Origin: RGIG3009 sp045541305
Lineage (GTDB): Bacteria > Bacillota > Clostridia > Oscillospirales > Acutalibacteraceae
Reading direction: 5' to 3'
Assembly: GCA_045541305.1 (NCBI GenBank)
Contig: JAZQIV010000170.1
Location: 1-11,497, forward strand
DNA: 11,497 bases
The position numbers were made by a program, and so were the translations under genes. The notes below the pieces were generated by a model. The model was not told where the DNA came from and searched no databases. It was given only the letters and a program-made list of their open reading frames with translations. This document shows positions 1 through 5,366 of the stretch, piece by piece (the first letter of the stretch is position 1; each line of letters begins with the position of its first letter).

Positions 1-6
1 CCATAC

Positions 7-82
<76 letters not shown>

Positions 83-83
83 G

Positions 84-119
84 AAAAAACTCCTTGAGGT
101 TTTCTCAAGGAGTTTTTTT
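84..119 (+). terminator. Terminator of the tRNA-Thr unit
   Basis: An 11-bp or longer perfect stem (AACTCCTTGAG / CTCAAGGAGTT) with a 5-nt loop GTTTT is followed by a run of seven T. It starts two bases after the tRNA CCA end. The A-run on the left makes it potentially usable in both directions. Confidence 0.93.
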
Positions 120-121
120 AA

Positions 122-295
122 CTAAATCCGTCCTTTCGGACGGGATAAATCCATCTTCGATGGGTGAAATCGCTTTGCGGTGAAATCCGACTCCGTCGGG
201 TTTAAGGGACGGATTTAATTTCATCGAAACCAAGGGTTTCGATTTCACCAAAGGCGAATGCCTTTGATTTCACCGTGCGTCAGCACGATTTCACT
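122..295. repeat. Array of seven short hairpins with GTGAAATC / GATTTCAC linkers
   Basis: Seven small palindromes follow each other closely: 128-143 (CCGTCC/GGACGG), 151-163 (CCATC/GATGG), 171-179 (CGC/GCG), 183-203 (9-bp stem with one wobble around TCC), 223-243 (9-bp stem around AAG), 249-266 (CAAAGGC/GCCTTTG) and 274-287 (CGTGC/GCACG around GTCA). Loops are 3 or 4 nt. The linkers are regular: GTGAAATC at 164 and 180 in the left half, and its reverse complement GATTTCAC at 241, 266 and 287 in the right half. In addition TAAATCCGTCC (123-133) is the exact reverse complement of GGACGGATTTA (207-217). No gene is visible here. The array lies between the tRNA terminator and the promoter of an S23/Avd-family gene. 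It may be part of that gene's mobile or repeat unit, but this is inference. Confidence 0.85.
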
Positions 296-299
296 TTAC

Positions 300-328
300 T
301 TGCAATGTTATAGCATTTATGGTATAAT
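300..328 (+). promoter_or_regulatory. Sigma-A type promoter of the S23/Avd-like gene pair
   Basis: TTGCAA (300-305), a 17-nt spacer, and TATAAT (323-328) preceded by TGG, an extended -10 element. Transcription would start near 335, about 20 nt before the ATG at 354. The promoter begins only five bases past the last hairpin linker, so the hairpin array lies outside this transcript. Confidence 0.8.
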
Positions 329-353
329 TATTTATAGAAATGAGGTGGTTGCT

Positions 354-698
354 ATGCCTGAAAGTAAACTTGCAGTTTCATCTATGGATTTTGCTGTGAA
401 GATTTTAAAACTTTGTGACATTATAAAAGGTCATTATTCTATTGTTAATCAACTTGAAAGGTCGGCTACAAGCATTGGCGCAAATATTCGTGAAGCCAAT
501 TACGCTCATAGTAAACCCGATTTTGTTTCTAAATTACAAATATCACTTAAAGAATGCTATGAAACAGAATATTGGCTTGAACTTATGCTAAAAGCTGAAC
601 TTTTACAAGAAGATGTAGCAAAGGTTTTATTGCACGATTGTGGCTCGATTCGTAGAATGCTCGTTTCATCTATCAATACAATAAAAAGTAAGGAGTAA
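354..698 (+). CDS. Four-helix-bundle protein, S23/Avd-like family
   Basis: A protein of 114 residues. The ATG at 354 is chosen because GAGGTGG (342-348) lies 5 nt before it and the promoter at 300-328 would not transcribe any earlier start; the frame stays open to 258, but over the hairpin array. The region around residues 33-84 carries the family pattern: QLERSATSIGANIREANYA, then a stretch rich in charged and aromatic residues (S-K-x-x-F-x-x-K-L-x-x-x-x-x-E-x-x-E-x-x-Y-W-L). All of it is predicted helical, with no signal peptide or membrane segment. Homologues are known as 23S rRNA intervening-sequence proteins and as the accessory Avd protein of diversity-generating retroelements; both are basic nucleic-acid-associated bundles. 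No reverse transcriptase, variable repeat or rRNA is seen here, so a DGR or rRNA insertion role is not supported. Its stop overlaps the ribosome binding site of the next gene. Confidence 0.88.
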   Translation: MPESKLAVSSMDFAVKILKLCDIIKGHYSIVNQLERSATSIGANIREANYAHSKPDFVSKLQISLKECYETEYWLELMLKAELLQEDVAKVLLHDCGSIRRMLVSSINTIKSKE

Positions 699-702
699 TT
701 TT

Positions 703-1107
703 GTGAAAAAATTAAATGTTGCTTTAATCAACAATGTTCAGTATTGTAAATTTCCCAATGGAATAAATAACATAAAGGACTTCATTGAATTTCTTAACGG
801 AAACTATCATTCTTTTGTGGAATTAGAGTTTTTAATTGAGGAAGGTTGTGTTGCTCCGTTTTATATTGAAGAAGATTTAAAGACGGAAAAACAATATTGG
901 AATCCCTCTAATATTCGACTTGTCAAAGAAGCTGAAGTATCTATTCTTCGCAGATGGGAATATGAAGAAAAACTCAAAAAAGTCATTGCAGAGAAATGTG
1001 TTCATTGTGTAAACTATTCTGAAGATGCGTGTGAGCAAGATCTCAAATCTCATATTGAGCATATTGATTTAAATGGCGAATGTTATGGATACGAAAAGAA
1101 AAAATAA
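703..1107 (+). CDS. Hypothetical protein with C-terminal cysteine cluster
   Basis: A protein of 134 residues starting at GTG 703, with AAGGAG (690-695) 7 nt upstream. That binding site runs into the end of the preceding gene and includes part of its TAA, so the two genes are very likely co-transcribed and translationally coupled. I do not recognise a family. The body (1-95) is acidic and rich in aromatic residues, ending in a basic helix-like stretch (RRWEYEEKLKKVI). The C-terminal 40 residues hold C99-x2-C102-x7-C110-x16-C127 with histidines 101, 117 and 120 between, a spacing that could bind zinc. There is no signal peptide or membrane segment. It may be the partner or cargo of the four-helix-bundle protein. 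AT-rich codon use matches that gene and differs from the higher-GC genes at 1612-5201. Confidence 0.75.
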   Translation: MKKLNVALINNVQYCKFPNGINNIKDFIEFLNGNYHSFVELEFLIEEGCVAPFYIEEDLKTEKQYWNPSNIRLVKEAEVSILRRWEYEEKLKKVIAEKCVHCVNYSEDACEQDLKSHIEHIDLNGECYGYEKKK

Positions 1108-1150
1108 AGAAAATCAGGTTTTTAGACCGGTTCCATTTTGAGTGTCGGTC

Positions 1151-1191
1151 CCAAAGAAAAACAACACCCATCGGGTGGTGTTTTTCTTTGG
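1151..1191 (+). terminator. Terminator after the small gene pair
   Basis: A long hairpin of 19 paired positions with a single mismatch: CCAAAGAAAAACAACACCC (1151-1169), loop ATC, then GGGTGGTGTTTTTCTTTGG (1173-1191). The right arm contains a T-run and is followed by CTTTTCTTTC. It lies 44 nt after the stop at 1107. The A-rich left arm means it could also act on minus-strand transcripts. Confidence 0.8.
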
Positions 1192-1218
1192 CTTTTCTTT
1201 CTGCTTCCACTTACAACA

Positions 1219-1365
1219 CCATAGTTAGTAGTCATGCCCTTACCGACTGAGCGCAGCGAAGTCGGTGGTAGCCGTTTGCGAGCGCCGCTGGTGGCGGATG
1301 AGCATAAAGCGGGCACCGCAAACGGATGAATACTTAATAATGCGGTAGCAAGCACTGACTAATGG
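1219..1365. ncRNA. Candidate structured RNA (closing stem plus two hairpins)
   Basis: A 147-nt segment can fold into a closed structure. CCAT...TAGT (1219-1229, with a 3-nt bulge AGT) pairs with ACTAATGG (1358-1365). Inside, ACCGACT (1242-1248) pairs with AGTCGGT (1260-1266). A perfect 9-bp stem CCGTTTGCG (1272-1280) / CGCAAACGG (1317-1325) encloses a smaller CCGC/GCGG hairpin (1285-1297). The segment lies between two terminators and has no credible gene. The symmetric stems do not tell which strand is transcribed. It does not match tmRNA, RNase P, SRP or 6S features that I know. It could also be a non-autonomous repeat. The call rests on structure only. Confidence 0.35.
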
Positions 1366-1388
1366 AAACCAAAACAGACATTATTTAC

Positions 1389-1423
1389 AAAAAACGGAAG
1401 AGGGGATCCCTCTTCCGTTTTTT
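1389..1423. terminator. Strong bidirectional terminator
   Basis: A near-perfect hairpin: AAAAAACGGAAGAGG on the left pairs with CCTCTTCCGTTTTTT on the right, around a central GGATC-type loop, with A-tract and T-tract on the two sides. It works on paper for either strand. It lies 24 nt after the structured-RNA candidate and could be its 3' end if that RNA is read on the plus strand. It also insulates the aminotransferase operon from upstream transcription. Confidence 0.85.
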
Positions 1424-1480
1424 AGGATTGTGGAGGGATAAGCGAAGCGTCTCTTTGGTTATCTTGTACATGAAAGCCGC

Positions 1481-1518
1481 GGTTGGTTTAGTAAAACAAC
1501 CGATTTATCCAACGGTTG
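1481..1518. repeat. Pair of overlapping, mutually exclusive inverted repeats
   Basis: GGTTG (1481-1485) can pair with CAACC (1497-1501), extended by TTT/AAA across a mismatch. The same CAACCG (1497-1502) can instead pair with CGGTTG (1513-1518) around a 10-nt loop. The cluster ends 11 nt before the -35 box at 1530. Because it is upstream of the promoter it is more likely a protein-binding region than an RNA switch for the downstream operon, unless a further promoter lies upstream. Confidence 0.4.
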
Positions 1519-1529
1519 GAAAAATAGAC

Positions 1530-1593
1530 TTGACATGGTGCAAAAAGGCATAGTAAAATACAATTAGTCTAACGACTGGACTAATTGTATTTT
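1530..1593 (+). promoter_or_regulatory. Promoter and perfect-palindrome operator of the aminotransferase operon
   Basis: TTGACA (1530-1535), an 18-nt spacer and TAAAAT (1554-1559) form a strong sigma-A promoter. A perfect 15-bp inverted repeat, AAAATACAATTAGTC (1555-1569) and GACTAATTGTATTTT (1579-1593) with a 9-nt centre, begins inside the -10 box and spans the expected start point. That position is typical for a repressor operator. The best candidate repressor in the window is the ROK-family protein at 4071-5201. The AATTAG/CTAATT core is compatible with AT-rich palindromes bound by ROK proteins such as XylR, but binding is inferred. Confidence 0.75.
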
Positions 1594-1611
1594 GAAACGG
1601 AGGCTGCATGT

Positions 1612-2886
1612 ATGGAAAACAAAAAAGATCTTGCTATGAACGGCGCCGGTATTGAGGAAATCGGTTTCCCGATGTGGCCGCAATTCGCGCCCGAAACCCT
1701 GGAGGATGTTCTGGAACCGCTGAAAAACGGTAAGGTTAACTACTGGACCGGTAAAAAAGGTATGGAATTCGAAGAGATGTTTGCCGAGTGGGAAGGCGCT
1801 AAAATGGCGATTTCCTGCACAAACGGAACGGCGGCATTGCAAATCGCTTTGTTGAGCGTTGGTGTTGGCGCCGGCGATGAAGTGATTGTGCCTTCCTATT
1901 CGTTCATTGCATCTTCCTTTGCTGCGGTACAGGCAGGTGCTATTCCGCGTTTTGCGGACGTCACGGATGAGCACACCATTGATCCTGCTTGCGTAGAGGC
2001 TCTGATCAACGAACGTACCAAGGCAATCGTTGTTGTTCATTTGTACGGCGTTGTATGTGATATGGGCCCGATTTTGGAAATTGCGAAGAAACACAATCTC
2101 AAGGTTATTGAGGATTGCGCACAGTGCATCGGCGGTGAATACAAGGGTACTAAAGTTGGCTTGATCGGCGACGTGGGCTGCTTCTCGTTCTGCCAGTCCA
2201 AGCACTTCACTACCGGCGGCGAGGGCGGCATGGTTGTTACCAATAACGAAGATTACGGTTGGGAATGCCGTTCCATTCGTGACCATGGCTACGATGTGAG
2301 AACGCGTATGAACATGCTGGTTTTGGAAGAAAAACTCCCGTATATCCACAATCGCGTTGGCTTTAACTTCCGTATGACCGAGATGCAGTCTATTATTGGT
2401 ATCAACGAACTCAAGCGTTTTGATAATTGGAACTTGAAGCTTCGTAAACAGTACGCAAAGATGTACGATGAAGCCTTTGCCGGTCTGAAAGGTATTGCGG
2501 CTTTGCCGGTCAACACCGAGGAACGCGTTAATGCGTATTGGTGGTATCCGATTCGTTTGGATCTTTCTGTGCTGGATTGCGATGCACCTGCAGTCGTGAA
2601 AGAACTTGGTGCCAACAAGATCCCGTGCTACGGTATTCAGTGGCCGGAAGCATATGAAGAGCGTGCGTATAAAGAGCTGAACGGCTTTGGTGATGCCAAC
2701 TTCCCGTTCCGTTCAACCGAATATACCAACCCCGCTTCGGTGGATTACAAGAACGTACTGTGCCCGACCGCGAAGAAACTGCGTGCGGAAACGGTCAATC
2801 TGTTCTTGCATCCCTCTTGGAACGAAGCGCACATTCAGCGTTGCATTGATGGCTTGAAAGCCATTTTGGCAAAGCACACAAAATAA
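1612..2886 (+). CDS. DegT/DnrJ/EryC1/StrS-family PLP aminotransferase
   Basis: A 424-residue fold-type I PLP enzyme of the sugar aminotransferase family, which transfers an amino group, usually from glutamate or glutamine, to a keto-sugar or keto-cyclitol. The ATG at 1612 is chosen because GGAGG (1599-1603) lies 8 nt upstream; a TTG nine codons earlier lies inside the operator palindrome. Visible motifs: phosphate-binding CTNGTAAL near 69-76, cofactor Asp168 in the EDCAQ motif with Gln171, and the Schiff-base lysine Lys197 in SFCQSKHFTTGGEGG. The length is slightly above the usual 370-410, mainly from insertions in the C-terminal half. No signal peptide, so cytosolic. It is the first gene of an operon with a Gfo/Idh/MocA oxidoreductase 26 nt downstream; paired enzymes of these two families make 3-amino-sugars in known pathways. 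The substrate cannot be read from the sequence. Confidence 0.92.
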   Translation: MENKKDLAMNGAGIEEIGFPMWPQFAPETLEDVLEPLKNGKVNYWTGKKGMEFEEMFAEWEGAKMAISCTNGTAALQIALLSVGVGAGDEVIVPSYSFIASSFAAVQAGAIPRFADVTDEHTIDPACVEALINERTKAIVVVHLYGVVCDMGPILEIAKKHNLKVIEDCAQCIGGEYKGTKVGLIGDVGCFSFCQSKHFTTGGEGGMVVTNNEDYGWECRSIRDHGYDVRTRMNMLVLEEKLPYIHNRVGFNFRMTEMQSIIGINELKRFDNWNLKLRKQYAKMYDEAFAGLKGIAALPVNTEERVNAYWWYPIRLDLSVLDCDAPAVVKELGANKIPCYGIQWPEAYEERAYKELNGFGDANFPFRSTEYTNPASVDYKNVLCPTAKKLRAETVNLFLHPSWNEAHIQRCIDGLKAILAKHTK

Positions 2887-2912
2887 GTTTGCTTTATGAG
2901 GAGTGTCGAACT

Positions 2913-3959
2913 ATGAAAACAATTCGTTGGGGTGTGATTGGTTGCGGCGGTATTGCTTTGCGTCGCACCATTCCCGGTTTGGTTTTGGCCGAAAACAGTG
3001 AACTGGTGGCGGTGATGGATACCAATCCCGATGCGGCTTTGGCGTGTCAGCGGAAATTCAATGCCAAGTTCGCGTATACCGATTATACGGAATTGTTGGC
3101 ATGTGACGAGATCGATGCTGTGTACATTGCTTCTCCGGTTATCTGCCATTATGAGCAGGCTGCTGCAGCGGCTCGTGCAAAAAAACATATTCTGCTTGAA
3201 AAGCCGTTGGGCCTCACCGTGGATCAAGCAAAAGAGATTCAAGCCATCTGTGATGCCGAGGGCGTTAAATTGGGCGCCGGTTTCATGATGCGTTTTAACG
3301 GGTTGCATGAGCAGGTGCGTGACCTGATCGCTGCAGGAAAGCTCGGCGATATTGTGTCCATGCGCGCCCAATTTACGTGCTGGTATCCCGAAATTGAAGG
3401 GGCCTGGCGTCAGCAAAAGAGCACGTCGGGCGGCGGCGCATTGATGGATATGGGCATTCATTGTATCGATTTGTTGCGATTCATGTCCGGCATGGAAGCC
3501 AAAGAAATCACGGCGTTTATCGGCAATCAGATCTTCAAATACGAGGTTGAGGATGCGGCATCGCTCACCATGCGCATGGGAAACGGCGCACTTGCCTATG
3601 TCGATGCAGCGTTCAACATTCCCGACGATGCCACCGTCTGCAAGCTGGAGATTTACGGCACGGGCGGCAGTGTTGTGCTGGAAGGCAGTTTGGCTCAGGA
3701 TGAAGCCGGCGAGGGCGTTTTGATCGCAACCGACAGCACCAAGGGCTACGATGCTCAGCAAAACCGTGTCAAAGCGGAAAACACCGTGCTCAAAGCGGGC
3801 TCCGGTAATCTGTACACCAAGGAGGTCGCCGCCTTTGCGCAGGCGATTTTGGACGGCACAGAACCGCCGGTCACCGCAACGGATGCCATTCGCGCACAGG
3901 CGATCGTGGAAGCGGCGTACGCTTCGGCAAGCGGTCGTTGTGTGGTGGATATGCTGTAA
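2913..3959 (+). CDS. Gfo/Idh/MocA-family NAD(P)-dependent oxidoreductase
   Basis: A protein of 348 residues. The ATG at 2913 has GAGGAG (2898-2903) 9 nt upstream; a TTG in frame at 2889 has no such site. The N-terminal Rossmann domain shows GVIGCGGIA (7-15) and an acidic residue after the second strand (VAVMD). The family signature EKP is at 96-98. The C-terminal domain carries the catalytic pattern D179-x3-H183-x2-D186 (DMGIHCID). The length is typical. Such enzymes oxidise or reduce a hydroxyl or keto group on sugars and inositols. The neighbouring DegT aminotransferase, 26 nt upstream with no terminator between, suggests that the two act on the same carbon: the dehydrogenase would make or consume the keto group that is aminated or deaminated. 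A strong terminator follows the stop. Confidence 0.93.
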   Translation: MKTIRWGVIGCGGIALRRTIPGLVLAENSELVAVMDTNPDAALACQRKFNAKFAYTDYTELLACDEIDAVYIASPVICHYEQAAAAARAKKHILLEKPLGLTVDQAKEIQAICDAEGVKLGAGFMMRFNGLHEQVRDLIAAGKLGDIVSMRAQFTCWYPEIEGAWRQQKSTSGGGALMDMGIHCIDLLRFMSGMEAKEITAFIGNQIFKYEVEDAASLTMRMGNGALAYVDAAFNIPDDATVCKLEIYGTGGSVVLEGSLAQDEAGEGVLIATDSTKGYDAQQNRVKAENTVLKAGSGNLYTKEVAAFAQAILDGTEPPVTATDAIRAQAIVEAAYASASGRCVVDML

Positions 3960-3966
3960 GCTTTGT

Positions 3967-4002
3967 AAAAATCCGATACACCGCTTCGTGTATCGGATTT
4001 TT
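3967..4002 (+). terminator. Terminator of the aminotransferase-oxidoreductase operon
   Basis: A perfect 15-bp stem, AAAAATCCGATACAC (3967-3981) with GTGTATCGGATTTTT (3988-4002), and a 6-nt loop CGCTTC. It starts 7 nt after the oxidoreductase stop and separates this operon from the ROK gene. Confidence 0.95.
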
Positions 4003-4013
4003 CGCGAAAAGAT

Positions 4014-4042
4014 TTGTATCCTGTCTTCATTTATGGTATACT
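4014..4042 (+). promoter_or_regulatory. Promoter of the ROK repressor gene
   Basis: TTGTAT (4014-4019), a 17-nt spacer and TATACT (4037-4042), the latter preceded by TGG as an extended -10. It lies just after the operon terminator, so the ROK gene is expressed separately. The 15-bp palindrome seen at 1555-1593 is not repeated here, so there is no sign of autoregulation through that operator. Confidence 0.65.
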
Positions 4043-4070
4043 GACTTCAAAGAGAGGGGCGGTTTCAAAA

Positions 4071-5201
4071 ATGAAGCAGCACAAAGCGATGCAGGAGGAT
4101 ATCAAAAGCATCAATAAAAAACTGGTGTTTCGCACCATCGCCGGCGAAGCGCCGATTTCGCGCGCGGGTATCAAAAAACAGACTCATCTTGCTGCCACCA
4201 CGGTTTCCACGTTGGTGGATGAGTATATTGAACAGGGCTTTTTGAACGAAACCGGCTTGTCGCAAACCAACACGGTTGGTCGTCGCTCAATGATGCTCAC
4301 GGTCAATGGCGCGGGCGGTTTCTTTTTGGTGTTGGATGTGCATAAGGACGCGGTTCTGATGTTTGTGCACGACCTGAAGCTCGCGCTGCGCGAAACCAAA
4401 ATTGTTTCTTACACCTCCGAGAAAAATTTGTATCGTATTTTGCCGGAAATCATCGGGCAAACCCAAGCGGCCTATCCGGCGTTGTTATCGGTAGCGATTG
4501 CTTTGCCGGCTTTGCTGCACGGCGAACAGCGGCGTGGTGCTTCCTCCGTGCTGGGCTTTACGGTGGATATCGATGCCCTGAAGGCGATCCGCAAGCAATT
4601 CGCGACATTACCGATCGAATTTTGCAACACGTCTGGATTGGCGGCATATGCGCAAACGACTCGGTATCCGTTGGTCCACGATCTGATTTCTGTTGACGTG
4701 TCCGATGGTGTGGGTTCCGGTATTATTATCGACGGCGCCATCTACCAAGGTAAAAACGGCCTTGCGGGTGAGCTCGGACACATTTGCATGGACCTGCACG
4801 GCGAACCGTGTGTTTGCGGTGGTAAGGGGTGTTTAGAGCATTATATCAGTGTTCCGGTGATCCTGCGCCGCATTTCCAAACGCCTTGGTCAAGCGATCAC
4901 GTTGCCGCAAGCGGTGGAACTGTTTAACAGCGGCAATGCGGCGGCAACCGAGGTCATGACATCGGCGGCAGGCCGATTGGCGTTGGCGTTGAACACGCTT
5001 ATTAACCTGTTTGATCCGGAATTGGTTGTCATTAGCGGTGAAATTTGTCTGTTTGGCGATGCGTTTTACAACATGGTATCTGCACGCCTGCGTGAATTGT
5101 CTTTGCTGGGGACCGAACGGGACGTCCGTTTTATGCGCACCGATGAAAATTTGGTTTCGCTCGGTGGCGCGCATTACTTATTCGATCAATATTTTGCTTG
5201 A
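4071..5201 (+). CDS. ROK-family transcriptional regulator
   Basis: A protein of 376 residues. The ATG at 4071 follows AGAGGGG (4053-4059), a rather long 11-nt spacing; earlier in-frame starts lack a binding site. Residues 15-60 form a winged helix-turn-helix (ISRAGIKKQTHLAATTVSTLV) typical of ROK repressors. The rest is the ROK sugar-binding/ASKHA domain: VSDGVGSGIIIDG at 210-222, ELGH ending at His237, and the zinc motif Cys247-x-Cys249-x4-Cys254 in CVCGGKGC. At the position where ROK sugar kinases have the catalytic aspartate (DxN[D]AN-like), this protein has CNTSGL (185-190), so it should sense a sugar rather than phosphorylate it. It follows the DegT/oxidoreductase operon and is the natural candidate to bind the palindrome at its promoter, released by the pathway's sugar. 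Confidence 0.92.
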   Translation: MKQHKAMQEDIKSINKKLVFRTIAGEAPISRAGIKKQTHLAATTVSTLVDEYIEQGFLNETGLSQTNTVGRRSMMLTVNGAGGFFLVLDVHKDAVLMFVHDLKLALRETKIVSYTSEKNLYRILPEIIGQTQAAYPALLSVAIALPALLHGEQRRGASSVLGFTVDIDALKAIRKQFATLPIEFCNTSGLAAYAQTTRYPLVHDLISVDVSDGVGSGIIIDGAIYQGKNGLAGELGHICMDLHGEPCVCGGKGCLEHYISVPVILRRISKRLGQAITLPQAVELFNSGNAAATEVMTSAAGRLALALNTLINLFDPELVVISGEICLFGDAFYNMVSARLRELSLLGTERDVRFMRTDENLVSLGGAHYLFDQYFA

Positions 5202-5213
5202 CGTGTAACAGAT

Positions 5214-5263
5214 AATCACCTTCCAAATCTGAACCATTCGTGTTCCATTAGAAGGTGATTTTT
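5214..5263 (+). terminator. Terminator of the ROK gene, with an unusual long loop
   Basis: AATCACCTTC (5214-5223) pairs perfectly with GAAGGTGATT (5251-5260), followed by a T-run. The 27-nt loop is long for a terminator and contains its own GAAC/GTTC hairpin (5231-5245). The loop matches 21 of 26 positions of the segment at 5376-5401, inside the 3' end of the transposase remnant; see findings. Confidence 0.8.
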
Positions 5264-5283
5264 CTTTATAAAACCCTTTATTT

Positions 5284-5308
5284 AAGCGACTTTACGGTCG
5301 CTTTTTTG
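5284..5308 (+). terminator. Second terminator downstream of the ROK gene
   Basis: AAGCGAC (5284-5290) and GTCGCTT (5297-5303) form a 7-bp stem with a 6-nt loop, followed by a T-rich tract to 5320. It backs up the terminator at 5214. The stretch from 5309 to 5366 holds only AT-rich sequence and the small hairpin at 5348-5363. Confidence 0.75.
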
Positions 5309-5347
5309 TTTTTTTCTTTTATCGAACACTTTTTTGAAAACAGGATA

Positions 5348-5363
5348 AATTGCGTCAGCAATT
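5348..5363. repeat. Single hairpin resembling a unit of the 122-295 array
   Basis: AATTGC and GCAATT form a 6-bp stem around the loop GTCA, the same loop as the last hairpin of the array (274-287). It is preceded by GGATAAAT (5343-5350, overlapping the stem), which also precedes the second array hairpin (143-150). It lies just past the stop of the transposase remnant, so it could instead be that element's own terminal hairpin. Confidence 0.4.
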
Positions 5364-5366
5364 ATT

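Noticed and set aside
122..295. CRISPR array
   Set aside because: There are no constant repeats of 25-40 nt with regular spacers; the units are varied palindromes with 8-nt linkers, and there are no cas genes.
258..353. N-terminal extension of the S23/Avd-like gene back to an ATG-like start at 258
   Set aside because: It would be read from the hairpin array, lies partly upstream of the promoter at 300-328 and has no binding site. The ATG at 354 has a good GAGGTGG.
354..1107. Diversity-generating retroelement
   Set aside because: The Avd-like protein alone is not enough: there is no reverse transcriptase, template repeat or variable repeat in the window.
1122..1355. Minus-strand open frame of 77 codons
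   Set aside because: It runs through the terminator hairpin at 1151-1191 and the stems of the structured-RNA candidate, and has no clear binding site or domain. Most likely it reflects the open complement of structured sequence.
1362..1553. Plus-strand open frame of 63 codons
   Set aside because: It begins in the closing stem of the RNA candidate and crosses a strong bidirectional terminator and the -35 box of the next operon. There is no ribosome binding site.
1564..2349. Minus-strand open frame opposite the first aminotransferase (261 codons)
   Set aside because: It is antisense to a clear PLP enzyme gene and would span its promoter. No domain is recognisable.
2835..3761. Long minus-strand open frame opposite the oxidoreductase gene (308 codons)
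   Set aside because: It lies antisense to a complete Gfo/Idh/MocA gene with intact motifs. The translation is rich in His, Cys and Gln, as expected of a shadow frame.
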